This document shows positions 8,375-18,370 of a DNA stretch of 51,594 nucleotides, piece by piece. Location: positions 1-51,594 of the forward strand of contig ONNQ01000028.1 of NCBI GenBank assembly GCA_900319245.1, written 5' to 3'. Position numbers and translations under genes: made by a program. This DNA comes from an uncultured Lachnospiraceae bacterium. Its GTDB lineage: Bacteria; Bacillota; Clostridia; Lachnospirales; Lachnospiraceae. Within the stretch, counting starts at the first letter, position 1. Every line of letters starts with the position of its first letter. The notes under the pieces are model-generated. The model made no database searches, was not told the DNA's origin, and saw nothing but the letters and a program-made list of their open reading frames with translations.

Positions 8375-9930
8375 TCCAGTTCGATCGTTCCCGGCGGCTT
8401 GCTGGTCAAGTCGTAGAGAACTCTGTTCACTCCTTTCACCTCGTTAATGATCCGCGTCATGCAGGTCTGCAGCACGTTCCACGGAATCTCCGCCGCCTCC
8501 GCTGTCATGAAGTCGCTGGTCAGGACGCCGCGCAGCGCCACTGCGTAATCGTAGGTCCTGCCGTCTCCCATGACGCCGACGGAGCGCATGTTTGTCAGTG
8601 CGGCAAAAAACTGGCCTTTTCCGGTGTCGATGCCGCCCTTATCCAGTTCTTCTCTGAAGATCGCATCCGCTTCCTGCACGATCCGGACCTTCTCAGCGGT
8701 GATATCGCCGACGATCCGGACGCCAAGACCCGGTCCCGGGAAGGGCTGACGGAAAACAAGATGTCTTGGAAGCCCCAGCTCCAGTCCGGTCTGTCTCACT
8801 TCATCCTTAAAGAGCATGCGAAGCGGCTCCACGATCTCTTTGAAGTCCACATGCTCGGGAAGGCCGCCCACGTTGTGATGGGACTTGATCACAGCGCCGC
8901 CGTTTCCGGTTCCGCTCTCGACAACGTCAGGGTAAATTGTTCCCTGTGCGAGAAAATCCACTTGTCCGATCTTCTTGGCCTCTTCTTCAAATACATTAAT
9001 GAATTCCGCGCCGATGATCTTTCTCTTCATCTCGGGATCCGTGATACCGGCCAGCTTGATGTAAAAGCGATCCTGCGCGTTGACGCGGACAAAGTTGAGT
9101 TCGAAGGGGCCTTCCGGTCCGAATACCGCCTCGACTTCATCTCCCTCGTTCTTTCGTAGGAGGCCATGATCCACAAAGACGCAGGTGAGCTGCTTTCCAA
9201 CTGCTTTCGCGAGGAGGGCCGCTGCTACAGAGGAGTCGACGCCGCCGGACAGGCCCAGCAGTACTTTGCCATCGCCAATCTTGTCCCGCAGCTCCTGTAC
9301 GGTTGTCTCCACGTAAGAGGACATCTTCCAGCTGCCGCTGCAGCCGCAGATATCCAATACGAAATTCTTTAATAGCTGCGTGCCGAAAGGCGTATGGACC
9401 ACTTCCGGATGGAACTGCACCGCGTAAAGCCTGTTGCCGGTGCTCTCCATCGCTGCGACAGGGCAATGCGCAGTGTGCGCCGTCACCTTAAATCCTCTCG
9501 GCGGCTTTGCGATGTAATCCGTGTGGCTCATCCAGCAGGTGGATTCGCTCTGTTCCTCCAATCCCTTGAACAGCTTGGATCCGGTCGTGGCGCCGTCCAG
9601 CGTGATCGCTGTATGCCCGTACTCGCTCACGGGCGCTGTCGCCACCTGGCCGCCCAGTTTGTAGGCCATGAGCTGGGACCCGTAGCAGATGCCAAGGACA
9701 GGAATGCCGAGCCCGAACAGCGCGGGATCACAGGTCGGTGAATCCTCCGCATATACACTGTTGGGGCCACCGGTCAGAATGATTCCCTTGGGATGCATAG
9801 CCAGGATCTCCGCCGGCTTCTTGGTATAGGGGTGGATCTCGCAATAAACATTGCATTCTCTGACTCTTCTCGCGATCAGCTGCTTGTACTGTCCGCCAAA
9901 GTCCAGAACGATAATGAGTTCTTTGTCCAT
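8371..9930 (-). CDS. guaA: GMP synthase (glutamine-hydrolysing)
   Basis: The 519-residue enzyme converts XMP, ATP and glutamine to GMP in purine synthesis, in the cytoplasm. The N-terminal glutamine amidotransferase domain has the nucleophile Cys82 in GICYGSQ and the His-Glu pair in QFHPEV. The ATP-pyrophosphatase domain has the P-loop [11 protein letters not shown], and the C-terminal dimerisation domain ends with the conserved PPGTIELE. Length is typical. AGGAG precedes the ATG. It lies 109 bases downstream of asnS in the same direction, with a dyad between them, and is followed with a 4-base overlap by the DUF6056-like gene, which is an unusual partner. Confidence 0.98.
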   Translation of the reverse strand: MDKELIIVLDFGGQYKQLIARRVRECNVYCEIHPYTKKPAEILAMHPKGIILTGGPNSVYAEDSPTCDPALFGLGIPVLGICYGSQLMAYKLGGQVATAPVSEYGHTAITLDGATTGSKLFKGLEEQSESTCWMSHTDYIAKPPRGFKVTAHTAHCPVAAMESTGNRLYAVQFHPEVVHTPFGTQLLKNFVLDICGCSGSWKMSSYVETTVQELRDKIGDGKVLLGLSGGVDSSVAAALLAKAVGKQLTCVFVDHGLLRKNEGDEVEAVFGPEGPFELNFVRVNAQDRFYIKLAGITDPEMKRKIIGAEFINVFEEEAKKIGQVDFLAQGTIYPDVVESGTGNGGAVIKSHHNVGGLPEHVDFKEIVEPLRMLFKDEVRQTGLELGLPRHLVFRQPFPGPGLGVRIVGDITAEKVRIVQEADAIFREELDKGGIDTGKGQFFAALTNMRSVGVMGDGRTYDYAVALRGVLTSDFMTAEAAEIPWNVLQTCMTRIINEVKGVNRVLYDLTSKPPGTIELE

Positions 9931-10003
9931 CGGTATACTCCTTTCTTGTCCTCACTATAATGAAATGCTCCGCACCATTCATGCCAGTTTCCAATATAGC
10001 AAT

Positions 10004-10029
10004 GAGACAGGAGAGGTCTCTCCTGTCTC
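10004..10029 (-). terminator. Hairpin after asnS, possible terminator
   Basis: A perfect 11-base inverted repeat GAGACAGGAGA/TCTCCTGTCTC with a four-base loop lies 10 bases past the asnS stop. On the minus strand it is followed by ATTGCTATATT, a poor U-tract, so termination may be weak or factor dependent. Confidence 0.5.
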
Positions 10030-10039
10030 ATGATATTCT

Positions 10040-11443
<1,404 letters not shown>

Positions 11444-11482
11444 AGTGTTATTTCCCCACTCCTTTGTTTCAAAATATTGTGA

Positions 11483-12709
11483 TTACTGCGCTGCTTCCTC
11501 TTCCGCTGCTGTCGCACCGGTATTGCCCTCGCCTGCAACGGGTGCGATCACAGTCGCTTTATTCTTGAGGAAGTCCATTGCGCTTCTCTTATCAAGTGCC
11601 TCTCTATAGGCCTCAATATCTTCCTTGGGTACGTCGTTTACAGAAGTATAACCGGTCGTGCTGCTGATCGCCTTCTCCAGTTCCGCCTGGAAGTCCGCGT
11701 CGCTCATGCTCAGTTTCTCCGCATCCGCAACGGCCTGCAGAATGATCGTAGTCTTGGCGTTCTCCGCAGCCAGATCCTTGATGTCCTGCAGATAACTGTC
11801 TTCTGTGGAGCCGTACGCCAGCTGCATCAGGGTCTTCAGGTCTACGCCATACTGCTGCGCGTAGGAGGAGAGTTCCTGTCCCATGGAGTCATAAATTCTC
11901 TCCACCATTGCCTGGGGAACATCCTGCTTAAAGGTGCTGTTTTCCATCAGTTTCGTTCTGATCGCCTCTTCCAGTCTCTGGGTGTACTGGCTCTCATTGT
12001 TCTCGATCAGATAATTTCTGACATAGGCGCGGAACTCATCGACCGTGCCGACATCATTGCCGAACTCGTCCTGCAGCGCAAGGCCTGCCACAAACTCTTC
12101 TGTCAGATCCGGCACAACGTACTGCTGGATCGAATTGACGGTAACGTCAAATTCAGCGTCCACGCCGGCCTTTGTCGAATCGGCGTAGTCCTCCGGGAAT
12201 GTGAGCTCGAGTGTAACGGTGTCGCCCACTTTTGCGCCTACAAGGCCGCTCTCAAATCCCTCGATGAAGCTATTTGATCCGATCTCCAGATTATATCCTT
12301 CCGCGCTTCCGCCGTCGAACTCTTCGCCGTCAATGCGCCCGACATAATCGATATTTACAACATCGCCTTCCTGCACGATTGAACGGTTGGTGATCTCCTG
12401 CAGTTCCTTCTTGGCCTCTCTCTGGCTGTCGATCAGATTCTCCACTTCCTCGTCTGTGACTTCTGCAGCGGGTTCCACTTCGACAGTCAACGCGGAATAA
12501 TCCGCGGGAAGTTCCACGTAGTCAGATGCTGTGATGCCGGACAGGTACGCAGTGGGATCTGTCTGCCACTCATTCTCCGCCGCCACTTCCGCGGACGCTT
12601 CCTGTGTTGTGGCGGACGCCGCAGATTCCGCAGCGGTGTTGCCGCCGCAGCCGGTCATAGCCATTACGATCGCCGTAGTTAATAATACCGCTAAGACTCT
12701 CTTCTTCAT
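11483..12709 (-). CDS. Trigger-factor-like FKBP lipoprotein
   Basis: The 408-residue product looks like the PPIase and C-terminal chaperone parts of trigger factor placed behind a lipoprotein signal. Residues 1-20 form a signal peptide ending in a lipobox with the lipidated Cys at 21 (AMTGCGG), followed by a low-complexity Ala/Ser/Glu linker to about residue 55. An FKBP domain spans about 112-200 (GDVVNIDYVG, GSNSFIEGFESGLVGAKVGD), and a helical trigger-factor-like C-terminal domain follows. The ribosome-binding tail of cytosolic trigger factor is missing. It is probably an extracytoplasmic foldase anchored on the outer face of the membrane, in the role PrsA plays elsewhere; that is inference. 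ATG 12709 is chosen because MKKRVLAVLL gives a normal signal peptide; a start at 12742 does not. Confidence 0.85.
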   Translation of the reverse strand: MKKRVLAVLLTTAIVMAMTGCGGNTAAESAASATTQEASAEVAAENEWQTDPTAYLSGITASDYVELPADYSALTVEVEPAAEVTDEEVENLIDSQREAKKELQEITNRSIVQEGDVVNIDYVGRIDGEEFDGGSAEGYNLEIGSNSFIEGFESGLVGAKVGDTVTLELTFPEDYADSTKAGVDAEFDVTVNSIQQYVVPDLTEEFVAGLALQDEFGNDVGTVDEFRAYVRNYLIENNESQYTQRLEEAIRTKLMENSTFKQDVPQAMVERIYDSMGQELSSYAQQYGVDLKTLMQLAYGSTEDSYLQDIKDLAAENAKTTIILQAVADAEKLSMSDADFQAELEKAISSTTGYTSVNDVPKEDIEAYREALDKRSAMDFLKNKATVIAPVAGEGNTGATAAEEEAAQ

Positions 12710-12773
12710 AACTAAAGTTCTGCCTTTCCAATTGTAATACATGTAACAAAATTAAACCGAAAATAACTAATAC

Positions 12774-12782
12774 AGTTTAGCA
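12774..12782 (-). promoter_or_regulatory. Possible promoter of the FKBP lipoprotein gene
   Basis: An extended -10 (TG, one base, TAAACT) is seen on the minus strand about 65 bases before the start codon. The -35 region is weak, so this is tentative. Confidence 0.35.
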
Positions 12783-12889
12783 TAAGAAGTCCATTCTTAA
12801 AAGCTTTTTACTGGCCGCAAATGTGAACTTACTATAAATTTCGTAACATTTTTTCTATATTTTGCCAAAATATCTTTCTCATTCGCTTG

Positions 12890-12918
12890 TTGCCTTGCCT
12901 TTCATTCAATGTTAAAAT
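12890..12918 (+). promoter_or_regulatory. Promoter of the 12951 gene
   Basis: TTGCCT (12890-12895) and TAAAAT (12913-12918) are separated by 17 bases, with an extended -10 TG. The start of transcription would be about 25 bases before the coding region. Confidence 0.65.
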
Positions 12919-12950
12919 GTTAAGCAGCGTATTAGTAGGAGGGTTTCGAT

Positions 12951-13430
12951 TTGAAAACAGGTACAATTGTTTTACTGGTAATTCTTGTGATATTGATCGG
13001 CATTCTGGTCGCTCTTTATTTCATGGGCAGGAACCTGCAGAAGAAGCAGGAAGCGCAGAATGCCCAGCTTCAGGCTAACAAGCAGCCAGTCGTCATCATG
13101 GCGGTTGACAAGAAGCGGCTCAAGCTCAAGGAGTCCGGCCTTCCCCAGGAAGTGATCGACTCGACGCCATGGTATGCGAAGCGCTCCAAGGTTCCGATCG
13201 TCAAGGCAAAGGTTGGCGCACGCTTCATGAATCTGATCGCAGATGAGAAGGTATTCGACCTGATCCCTATCAACCAGCAGGTTAAGGCCATGGTCAGCGG
13301 CATCTACATCGTGGAAGTCAAGGGCATGCGCGGCAAAAAGCTCACGCCCGACACAACGGTGAAGAAGAGCTGGTGGCGCAAGCAGATGGACAAGCTGCAG
13401 GAGAAGGCAGGCGCAAAACCCGTCAAGTGA
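12951..13430 (+). CDS. Single-pass membrane protein of unknown function
   Basis: This 159-residue protein is not one I recognise. Residues 4-24 form one strongly hydrophobic segment, followed by a Lys/Gln-rich stretch (residues 27-45) and a basic soluble domain with the conserved-looking block RSKVPIVKAKVGARFMNLIADEKVFDLIPINQQVKAMVSGIYIVEVKG. The tail is Lys-rich. The topology suggests an N-terminal anchor with a cytoplasmic or cell-surface basic domain. The start is TTG at 12951, supported by TAGGAGGG nine bases upstream and by the hydrophobic segment beginning at once. It has its own promoter and terminator and is divergent from the FKBP lipoprotein gene, so it is a monocistronic unit. Confidence 0.8.
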   Translation: MKTGTIVLLVILVILIGILVALYFMGRNLQKKQEAQNAQLQANKQPVVIMAVDKKRLKLKESGLPQEVIDSTPWYAKRSKVPIVKAKVGARFMNLIADEKVFDLIPINQQVKAMVSGIYIVEVKGMRGKKLTPDTTVKKSWWRKQMDKLQEKAGAKPVK

Positions 13431-13503
13431 TCCGGGCCGCTTCGATCTGCGAGTTCAATTTCATACAGATTCACAAGACTCACACCATACACGTGAACAG
13501 ACA

Positions 13504-13539
13504 AGAACCGGTGAAGCGGATGCTCCACCGGTTCTTTTT
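13504..13539 (+). terminator. Intrinsic terminator of the 12951 gene
   Basis: A 10-base stem AGAACCGGTG/CACCGGTTCT with a 12-base loop is followed by TTTTTAG. The gene at 13557-13985 converges on it and the reverse strand has only a short T stretch. Confidence 0.85.
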
Positions 13540-13556
13540 AGTTATATTCTCATTTT

Positions 13557-13985
13557 TTACGTGTCAATCGGCTCTGCCTTGATCGTCACCGCGCAGTCCA
13601 TGGGGTCGCCCCCCACGAACGATAACGTGTACGAAACTCTTGCATGGAAATTTTGCCCGATCTGCTTCATCGCAATCCGTTTCGTATCGATCTTCATCGG
13701 GATCTCGCCATAAGCCGTCCCATACATACACTCGTATTCGCGGCCCGGTGAAAATTGCATGGTCGTCGTCACAGCGCCTTTGCGAAGGATTCTGCACGCG
13801 TTATCTGCAAATACCATTTCCGATTCCGTCACCGCCCCGCTCTCCGGGTCTGTCTCCCTGTAGGTAAAGATGTGCGCCTGCCCTCTCTTTTCATAGAGTG
13901 CGCGGCATTGTACTGCGTTGCGGTCAGCCCTGCCGTCACTGTCCTTCTGTTCTCCGGTCACAGTGAGCCAAATCTCTGTCGTCAA
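13557..13985 (-). CDS. DUF1934 (YwiB-like) beta-barrel protein
   Basis: The 142-residue product matches the DUF1934 family, related to B. subtilis YwiB: a small cytoplasmic calycin-like beta barrel with alternating hydrophobic strands, including ALYEKRGQAHIFTYRE, MVFADNACRILRKGAVTTTMQFSPG and ARVSYTLSFVGG. Function is unknown. The start is TTG at 13985, supported by GGAG ten bases upstream and by similarity of MTTEIWLTVTGEQ to the family N-terminus. It is the last gene of the plsC-pyrK-pyrD-ispE-gntR cluster, five bases after gntR. Confidence 0.75.
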   Translation of the reverse strand: MTTEIWLTVTGEQKDSDGRADRNAVQCRALYEKRGQAHIFTYRETDPESGAVTESEMVFADNACRILRKGAVTTTMQFSPGREYECMYGTAYGEIPMKIDTKRIAMKQIGQNFHARVSYTLSFVGGDPMDCAVTIKAEPIDT

Positions 13986-13990
13986 GTTCT

Positions 13991-14692
13991 TTATTCTCCG
14001 TTCTCTCTAAGAAGCTGCTCCCTGATGTAGTGCCATTGGCGGGCAATATGATTGCGGGCCGCTCTCTCTGCCCCCTCTCTGTCGCCGATATAAATCGTGC
14101 GGAAGATCTCATTGTGTTCGATGATCAGATGCTCGTAGTGCTCATCGTCCCTGATATACTCGTATCTGTAACGGTAGATGTTGTCTGCAAGCCCGTTCAG
14201 GATACTGGCGAGCTTCTCGTTTTTGGCAGCCTTTAAGATCATGTCGTGGAATTGGACGTCCGCTTCCGCAATGGCAAGGCTGTCACCGTGCTGTGTGATC
14301 CGCATGAACGCGTTGCAGGCGTCCCGCAGCTGCTCCTTCTCCTCTTCGGTGATCCTCTCGCTGGCAAGTCCTGCACTGAGCTGTTCCAGCGCGCTGCGGA
14401 CTTCCATAACTTCCTGCAGATCCTCCACCGTCATGCCGGATACTCTGGCGCCGCTTCCGGGAACGATCGTCACAAGGCCTTCCAGTTCCAGCTTGCGAAT
14501 GGCCTCTCTGATCGGCGTCCGGCTGGTTCCCAGGAGTTTCCCCAGCTTCACCTCCGTGAGCCTCTCGCCCGGTTTGAGTTTTCCGGTCAAAATTGCTTTG
14601 CGCAGAGACATGAATACCGCCTCTCGCAAGGGCATCGATTGCTGCTCTTCTGTCATGGTCATATCTGCGGCAAGCAACTTCTCTTCTCCCAT
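13991..14692 (-). CDS. GntR/FadR-family transcriptional regulator
   Basis: The 233-residue protein has an N-terminal winged helix of the GntR type (about residues 20-85: LREAVFMSLRKAILTGKLKPGERL then LGTSRTPIREAIRKLELEGLV) and a C-terminal helical FCD effector domain (about 95-220). In the FCD domain, Asp and His of ADVQFHDMI plus later His residues (EHNEIF, RNHI) fit the metal/carboxylate site of the family. The ligand and target are unknown. The start at 14692 follows GGAGGAAA; the frame is open further upstream but without a binding site. It lies 20 bases after ispE. Regulators of this type often control sugar-acid genes, but no such genes are adjacent. Confidence 0.9.
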   Translation of the reverse strand: MGEEKLLAADMTMTEEQQSMPLREAVFMSLRKAILTGKLKPGERLTEVKLGKLLGTSRTPIREAIRKLELEGLVTIVPGSGARVSGMTVEDLQEVMEVRSALEQLSAGLASERITEEEKEQLRDACNAFMRITQHGDSLAIAEADVQFHDMILKAAKNEKLASILNGLADNIYRYRYEYIRDDEHYEHLIIEHNEIFRTIYIGDREGAERAARNHIARQWHYIREQLLRENGE

Positions 14693-14712
14693 TGATTTCC
14701 TCCGTCTGTCGT

Positions 14713-15600
14713 CTAGATCTGATAAATAAATTTGCACGGGAATACTATACAATCCCCGTCTTTATGGGCCGCTGCAAAGGCAGCCGCTGCTTCCTGTGCC
14801 TGCTCCTGTGTGGCAAAAATCGCAAATACTGTCGGCCCGCTGCCGGACATGCGCGACACCAGCGCGCCTTCGTTTTCCAAAAACCGCTCGATCTCGCCGA
14901 TCTGCGGGTAGATGGCACCTGTCACTTCTTCCAGTACATTTATACAGCATTTTGCCATTTTTTCCAAATCGCCGCGATGGATTGCCTCGATCTGCGCGTC
15001 CACATCCGGATGGTGGACGTCTGTCAGACTGTCGTAGCGGGTGTAGACCTCTCCGGTCGAAACGCCCATGGAGGGCTTACAGATCACAAGTCCGCACTGG
15101 GGTGCATCGGGCAGAACCCGGAGTTTCTCTCCGATTCCCTCCGAGAGCTGTGTGCCTCCCGTAATGCAGTAGGGGATATCCGCGCCCAGTGTGACGCCGA
15201 TCTTCTGCAGCTCTTCATTGGTCACGTCCGGAACAAAAAGATCCCGCATAGCCCGAAGCGCCGCTGCCGCATCCGTACTGCCGCCGGCCATGCCGGCTGC
15301 AAGGGGAATCCTTTTTTTCAATTTGATCCTGAGATCTTTATGGATTCCATACCGGGCTTCCATGCAGCGAACGGCCCGCACGATCAGGTTGTCTTCTCCG
15401 CAGGAGAGGTCGCCGTTGTCCGTTTCCAGAACAACGTCCATCGCCGGACATTCCATATCCTTCGTCTCAAACGTCAGCTCGTCGCACAGGTCAATGGTCT
15501 GCATGATCATTCTGACGATATGATATCCATCATCCCTACGTCCGAGTACGTCAAGACTTAGGTTGATCTTTGCGTACGCATTCTGCTTGATTTTTCTCAT
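14713..15600 (-). CDS. ispE: 4-diphosphocytidyl-2-C-methyl-D-erythritol kinase
   Basis: IspE phosphorylates CDP-methylerythritol in the MEP pathway of isoprenoid synthesis. The 295-residue protein is a GHMP kinase: an N-terminal AYAKINLSLDVLGRRDDGYH with the catalytic Lys and substrate-binding region, the ATP loop PLAAGMAGGSTDAAAALRAM at about residue 95, and the C-terminal MSGSGPTVFAIF motif. Length is typical. Its ATG overlaps the pyrD stop codon (ATGA), so it is translationally coupled to pyrimidine genes. Confidence 0.97.
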   Translation of the reverse strand: MRKIKQNAYAKINLSLDVLGRRDDGYHIVRMIMQTIDLCDELTFETKDMECPAMDVVLETDNGDLSCGEDNLIVRAVRCMEARYGIHKDLRIKLKKRIPLAAGMAGGSTDAAAALRAMRDLFVPDVTNEELQKIGVTLGADIPYCITGGTQLSEGIGEKLRVLPDAPQCGLVICKPSMGVSTGEVYTRYDSLTDVHHPDVDAQIEAIHRGDLEKMAKCCINVLEEVTGAIYPQIGEIERFLENEGALVSRMSGSGPTVFAIFATQEQAQEAAAAFAAAHKDGDCIVFPCKFIYQI

Positions 15601-16556
15601 AAAACGGCTCCTGTCAGTTCTCTTGCTGTCTTGTAGCTGTGTCTATACAGATACTGTTCCATGCCGTCCACTACTTTTTGGGTCAGATAGGGATCATGGA
15701 AATTCATAGCACCGACGGCAACCGCCGATGCGCCTGCAAGCATGAACTCCACCGCGTCCTCATAGGAAGCGATGCCGCCCATGCCTATGATCGGTATGCG
15801 AACCGCCTGCGCAGCCTGCCATACCATTCTGACCGCAATGGGTTTGATGGCAGGCCCTGACAGTCCTCCTGTCTTGTTGGCCAGTACAAATTTTCTTTTC
15901 TCTATGTCGATCTTCATCCCCATCAGTGTATTGATCAGGGAGATCGCATCGGCGCCCCCGGCCTCTGCCGCGCGGGCCATCTGCGCGATGTCTGTCACAT
16001 TGGGGGTCAGCTTCATGATCACGGGCTGCTTGGCAACTTTCTTAATCTTCTCCGTGATCTCACACAGGCACTTCGGGTCCTGTCCGAACTGAATCGCGCC
16101 CTGCTTGACATTGGGGCAGGAGACGTTGATCTCCAGCATGTCCACCGGCTGATCCGCGAGGCGTTCCACCACTTCCAGGTACTCTTCCTCCGTGTGCCCG
16201 CACACATTGACAATGATCTTGGTATCAAACTGCTGCAAAAAGGCGAGATCTCTCTCAATGAACACGTCGATGCCCGGATTCTGCAGGCCGATCGCATTGA
16301 GCATACCGCCGTATACTTCCGCGACGCGGGGCGTAGGATTTCCCTCCCACGGCACATTGGCGACGCCCTTGGTCACAACCGCGCCAAGATGATTCAGGTC
16401 CACAAATTCCGAGTATTCCATACCGGAGCCAAAGGTCCCGGACGCGGTCATGACCGGATTCTTAAAGGTCACGCCCGCAATTTCCACAGACATGTCCGGT
16501 CCGGGCTGCGTGTCTATAGGCGTCCATACATTGCTGTTTGTTCTATCCGCGCTCAT
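15597..16556 (-). CDS. pyrD: Dihydroorotate dehydrogenase B, catalytic subunit
   Basis: This 319-residue class 1B enzyme oxidises dihydroorotate to orotate with FMN; electrons leave through PyrK to NAD+. The barrel shows NPVMTASGTFGSG, NAIGLQNPG, the catalytic Cys in EINVSCPNVKQG, the FMN-binding VMKLTPNVTDI and LINTLMGMKID, and the phosphate loop GMGGIASYEDAVEFMLAGASAVAVG. Family members normally begin near the internal MSVEIAGVTF (residue 22); the extra 21 residues depend on the upstream ATG at 16556, which overlaps the pyrK stop (ATGA) and so is likely used. Function requires the adjacent pyrK product. Confidence 0.97.
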   Translation of the reverse strand: MSADRTNSNVWTPIDTQPGPDMSVEIAGVTFKNPVMTASGTFGSGMEYSEFVDLNHLGAVVTKGVANVPWEGNPTPRVAEVYGGMLNAIGLQNPGIDVFIERDLAFLQQFDTKIIVNVCGHTEEEYLEVVERLADQPVDMLEINVSCPNVKQGAIQFGQDPKCLCEITEKIKKVAKQPVIMKLTPNVTDIAQMARAAEAGGADAISLINTLMGMKIDIEKRKFVLANKTGGLSGPAIKPIAVRMVWQAAQAVRIPIIGMGGIASYEDAVEFMLAGASAVAVGAMNFHDPYLTQKVVDGMEQYLYRHSYKTARELTGAVL

Positions 16557-17347
16557 CCGATCTGTACCTCCTCCGCCTTAAACACCGGTCCTTCTGTGCA
16601 GATCCGTGCATTCCGGACATGGGAATGCGCATCCACGTCCCTGGTCCTCGTCACACATCCAAGGCATGCGCCGACGCCGCACGCCATTCTCTCCTCCAGG
16701 GAGATATACGCAGGAATTCCCTTCTCCTTTGCATAAGAAGCTACTGCACGCAGCATCGGCATGGGGCCGCATGCGCACACAGCGTCTGCCATAACTTCGT
16801 TGTCCCGTACGGCGTCCAGCACATTTCCTTTGGTGCCGACACTGCCGTCCTCGGTTGCGATGAGCAGGCGGCTATAGGCAGACAGCTCCTCCGTCAGGAA
16901 CAAATGGCTGTCCCGATATCCCATTGCAGCCGTCACTTCTGTGCCGGGAAGCGCATGCAACGCCTTGGCAAGCCCCAGCATGGGCGGGATTCCGATTCCT
17001 CCTCCCAATAAGAGCACTTTGCGGCCCTCCAGCATAGACAGATCATATCCATTGCCAAGAATCCCCAGCATGTCTGCCTGACCTCCCTCTTTCATGGCCG
17101 CGAGTTCAGCCGTGCCGGCACCCGCCACCCGAAATACGAAGCGGAGCGCCCTGTCTGCCGGATCCCAGTCACAGATACTGATGGGCCTTGGAAGCAGCAT
17201 GGCCGGATTCCCTGTATAGATTCCCGCGAACTGACCGGGCTTCACCGCCTCGGGCATCTCCCCTTCCGGATACTGCAGCGTCATACTGTAAATTCCATCT
17301 GTGAGACATCGATTGGATGTCACCGTCATTCTAGTCTTTCTTTTCAT
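16553..17347 (-). CDS. pyrK: Dihydroorotate dehydrogenase B, electron-transfer subunit
   Basis: PyrK is the FAD and [2Fe-2S] subunit that passes electrons from PyrD to NAD+. The 264-residue protein has a ferredoxin-reductase-like FAD domain (LPRPISICDWD at about residue 53), an NAD domain with LLLGGGIGIPPMLGLA and CGPMPMLRAV, and a C-terminal iron-sulphur loop with Cys223, Cys228, Cys231 and Cys250. All four cysteines are present. AGGAAAA precedes the ATG. An 80-base gap separates it from plsC upstream; downstream it overlaps pyrD by four bases. Confidence 0.97.
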   Translation of the reverse strand: MKRKTRMTVTSNRCLTDGIYSMTLQYPEGEMPEAVKPGQFAGIYTGNPAMLLPRPISICDWDPADRALRFVFRVAGAGTAELAAMKEGGQADMLGILGNGYDLSMLEGRKVLLLGGGIGIPPMLGLAKALHALPGTEVTAAMGYRDSHLFLTEELSAYSRLLIATEDGSVGTKGNVLDAVRDNEVMADAVCACGPMPMLRAVASYAKEKGIPAYISLEERMACGVGACLGCVTRTRDVDAHSHVRNARICTEGPVFKAEEVQIG

Positions 17348-17427
17348 GCGTTTTCCTATTTTGTCTGATTAAAGTTTCCGCCGGCCGTCTAAGTGAATCC
17401 GCAGATCGTCTTTCCCACTGCGATGCA

Positions 17428-18174
17428 TCATTTCTGCGCGATCAGCGCACTGTTCTTTTTGTAGGTCTCCTCCATCAGGGCCTTGACCCTGTCCGGAAGC
17501 TCCTTCTGCGCGTTTCGGTCCATGTCCGCCGTCTCGATCGGCTCGCCGAATTCGATCACGACAGGCGCCCATTTGAGGCGGGGATAGTGATCCTCAAATA
17601 CGTCTCCCATTCCGACGATGGTGACAGGAATGATCGGGGCCTTGGCCTTGGTCGCGATCTTAAAGCTGCCTGCGTGGAAGGGGAGGAATTTCCCCTCCTC
17701 CTTGCTTCTTGTTCCCTCCGGGAAGATAAACATGGAAATGCCGCTCTTTACGTAATCAATCGCGGTCAGGATGGTCTTGAGGCCCTGCCTTGCGTCCTCT
17801 CTGTCGAGAAACAGGCAGTGGATCTCCTCCATGATGAGTCTGATCGGCGTCCCCTGCAGCTCTTTCTTGGCCACAAATCCGACAGGGACCGGGATCAAAG
17901 AACCCGCGAGGATGATATCAAAGATACTTCTGTGATTGCCCACAAAGAGAACGGGGCGGTCCTTTGGGATGTTGGAAAGGCCTATGACCGTCGCCCTGCC
18001 GCCGGCAAGAAACCAGATGCCCTTCATAGCAAATCTTGCGTATCCATGGCGGAATCCTGTGCAGGCGCCCGGCTTTACCTTTTCAATCAGCCAGGTGATC
18101 AGGTGAAGCGGCAGATCGATCAAAATGATCGCCGCGGCAAAAATAAGCGCGAGAAGCGCACGTATAACCCACAT
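17428..18174 (-). CDS. plsC: 1-acyl-glycerol-3-phosphate acyltransferase
   Basis: The 248-residue PlsC-type enzyme adds the second acyl chain to lysophosphatidic acid in membrane lipid synthesis. An N-terminal hydrophobic segment (residues 3-30) places it at the membrane. The HX4D catalytic motif is H81 to D86 in NHRSIFD, the glycerol-phosphate motif is FPEGTRSKEEGKFLPFHAGSF, and VPVTIVG corresponds to the fourth block. AAGGAAT precedes the ATG. It is the first gene of the pyrKD-ispE cluster; a strong extended -10 lies about 70 bases upstream. Confidence 0.92.
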   Translation of the reverse strand: MWVIRALLALIFAAAIILIDLPLHLITWLIEKVKPGACTGFRHGYARFAMKGIWFLAGGRATVIGLSNIPKDRPVLFVGNHRSIFDIILAGSLIPVPVGFVAKKELQGTPIRLIMEEIHCLFLDREDARQGLKTILTAIDYVKSGISMFIFPEGTRSKEEGKFLPFHAGSFKIATKAKAPIIPVTIVGMGDVFEDHYPRLKWAPVVIEFGEPIETADMDRNAQKELPDRVKALMEETYKKNSALIAQK

Positions 18175-18245
18175 AAATGGTATTCCTTTCTGTTTCTTAT
18201 TGCGCCTTGTCCTGTAAAAGGAAGGTGCTGTACTATTCCAAGATA

Positions 18246-18254
18246 ATTATACCA
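18246..18254 (-). promoter_or_regulatory. Promoter of the plsC-pyrKD-ispE cluster
   Basis: TGGTATAAT on the minus strand is an extended -10; the -35 is poorly conserved. It is back to back with the pyrC promoter, about 45 bases away. No PyrR-type attenuator is visible on either side. Confidence 0.6.
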
Positions 18255-18295
18255 GAAAAAATGGAATCTGCCACCGTGCCTCGCTCCGATCTGCA

Positions 18296-18304
18296 TGCTA
18301 TACT
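18296..18304 (+). promoter_or_regulatory. Promoter of pyrC
   Basis: TGCTATACT forms an extended -10 about 65 bases before the pyrC start; no clear -35 is seen. Confidence 0.55.
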
Positions 18305-18370
18305 GTTCTTGTAGCGACAGACCCTCACCGGGCGCCATTGTTTTCGCAGCGCCAGACAGGAGTACGATCT

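Noticed and set aside
18175-18370. A PyrR attenuator between the two pyrimidine units
   Set aside because: No anti-antiterminator with the conserved PyrR-binding loop and no terminator precede pyrC or plsC.
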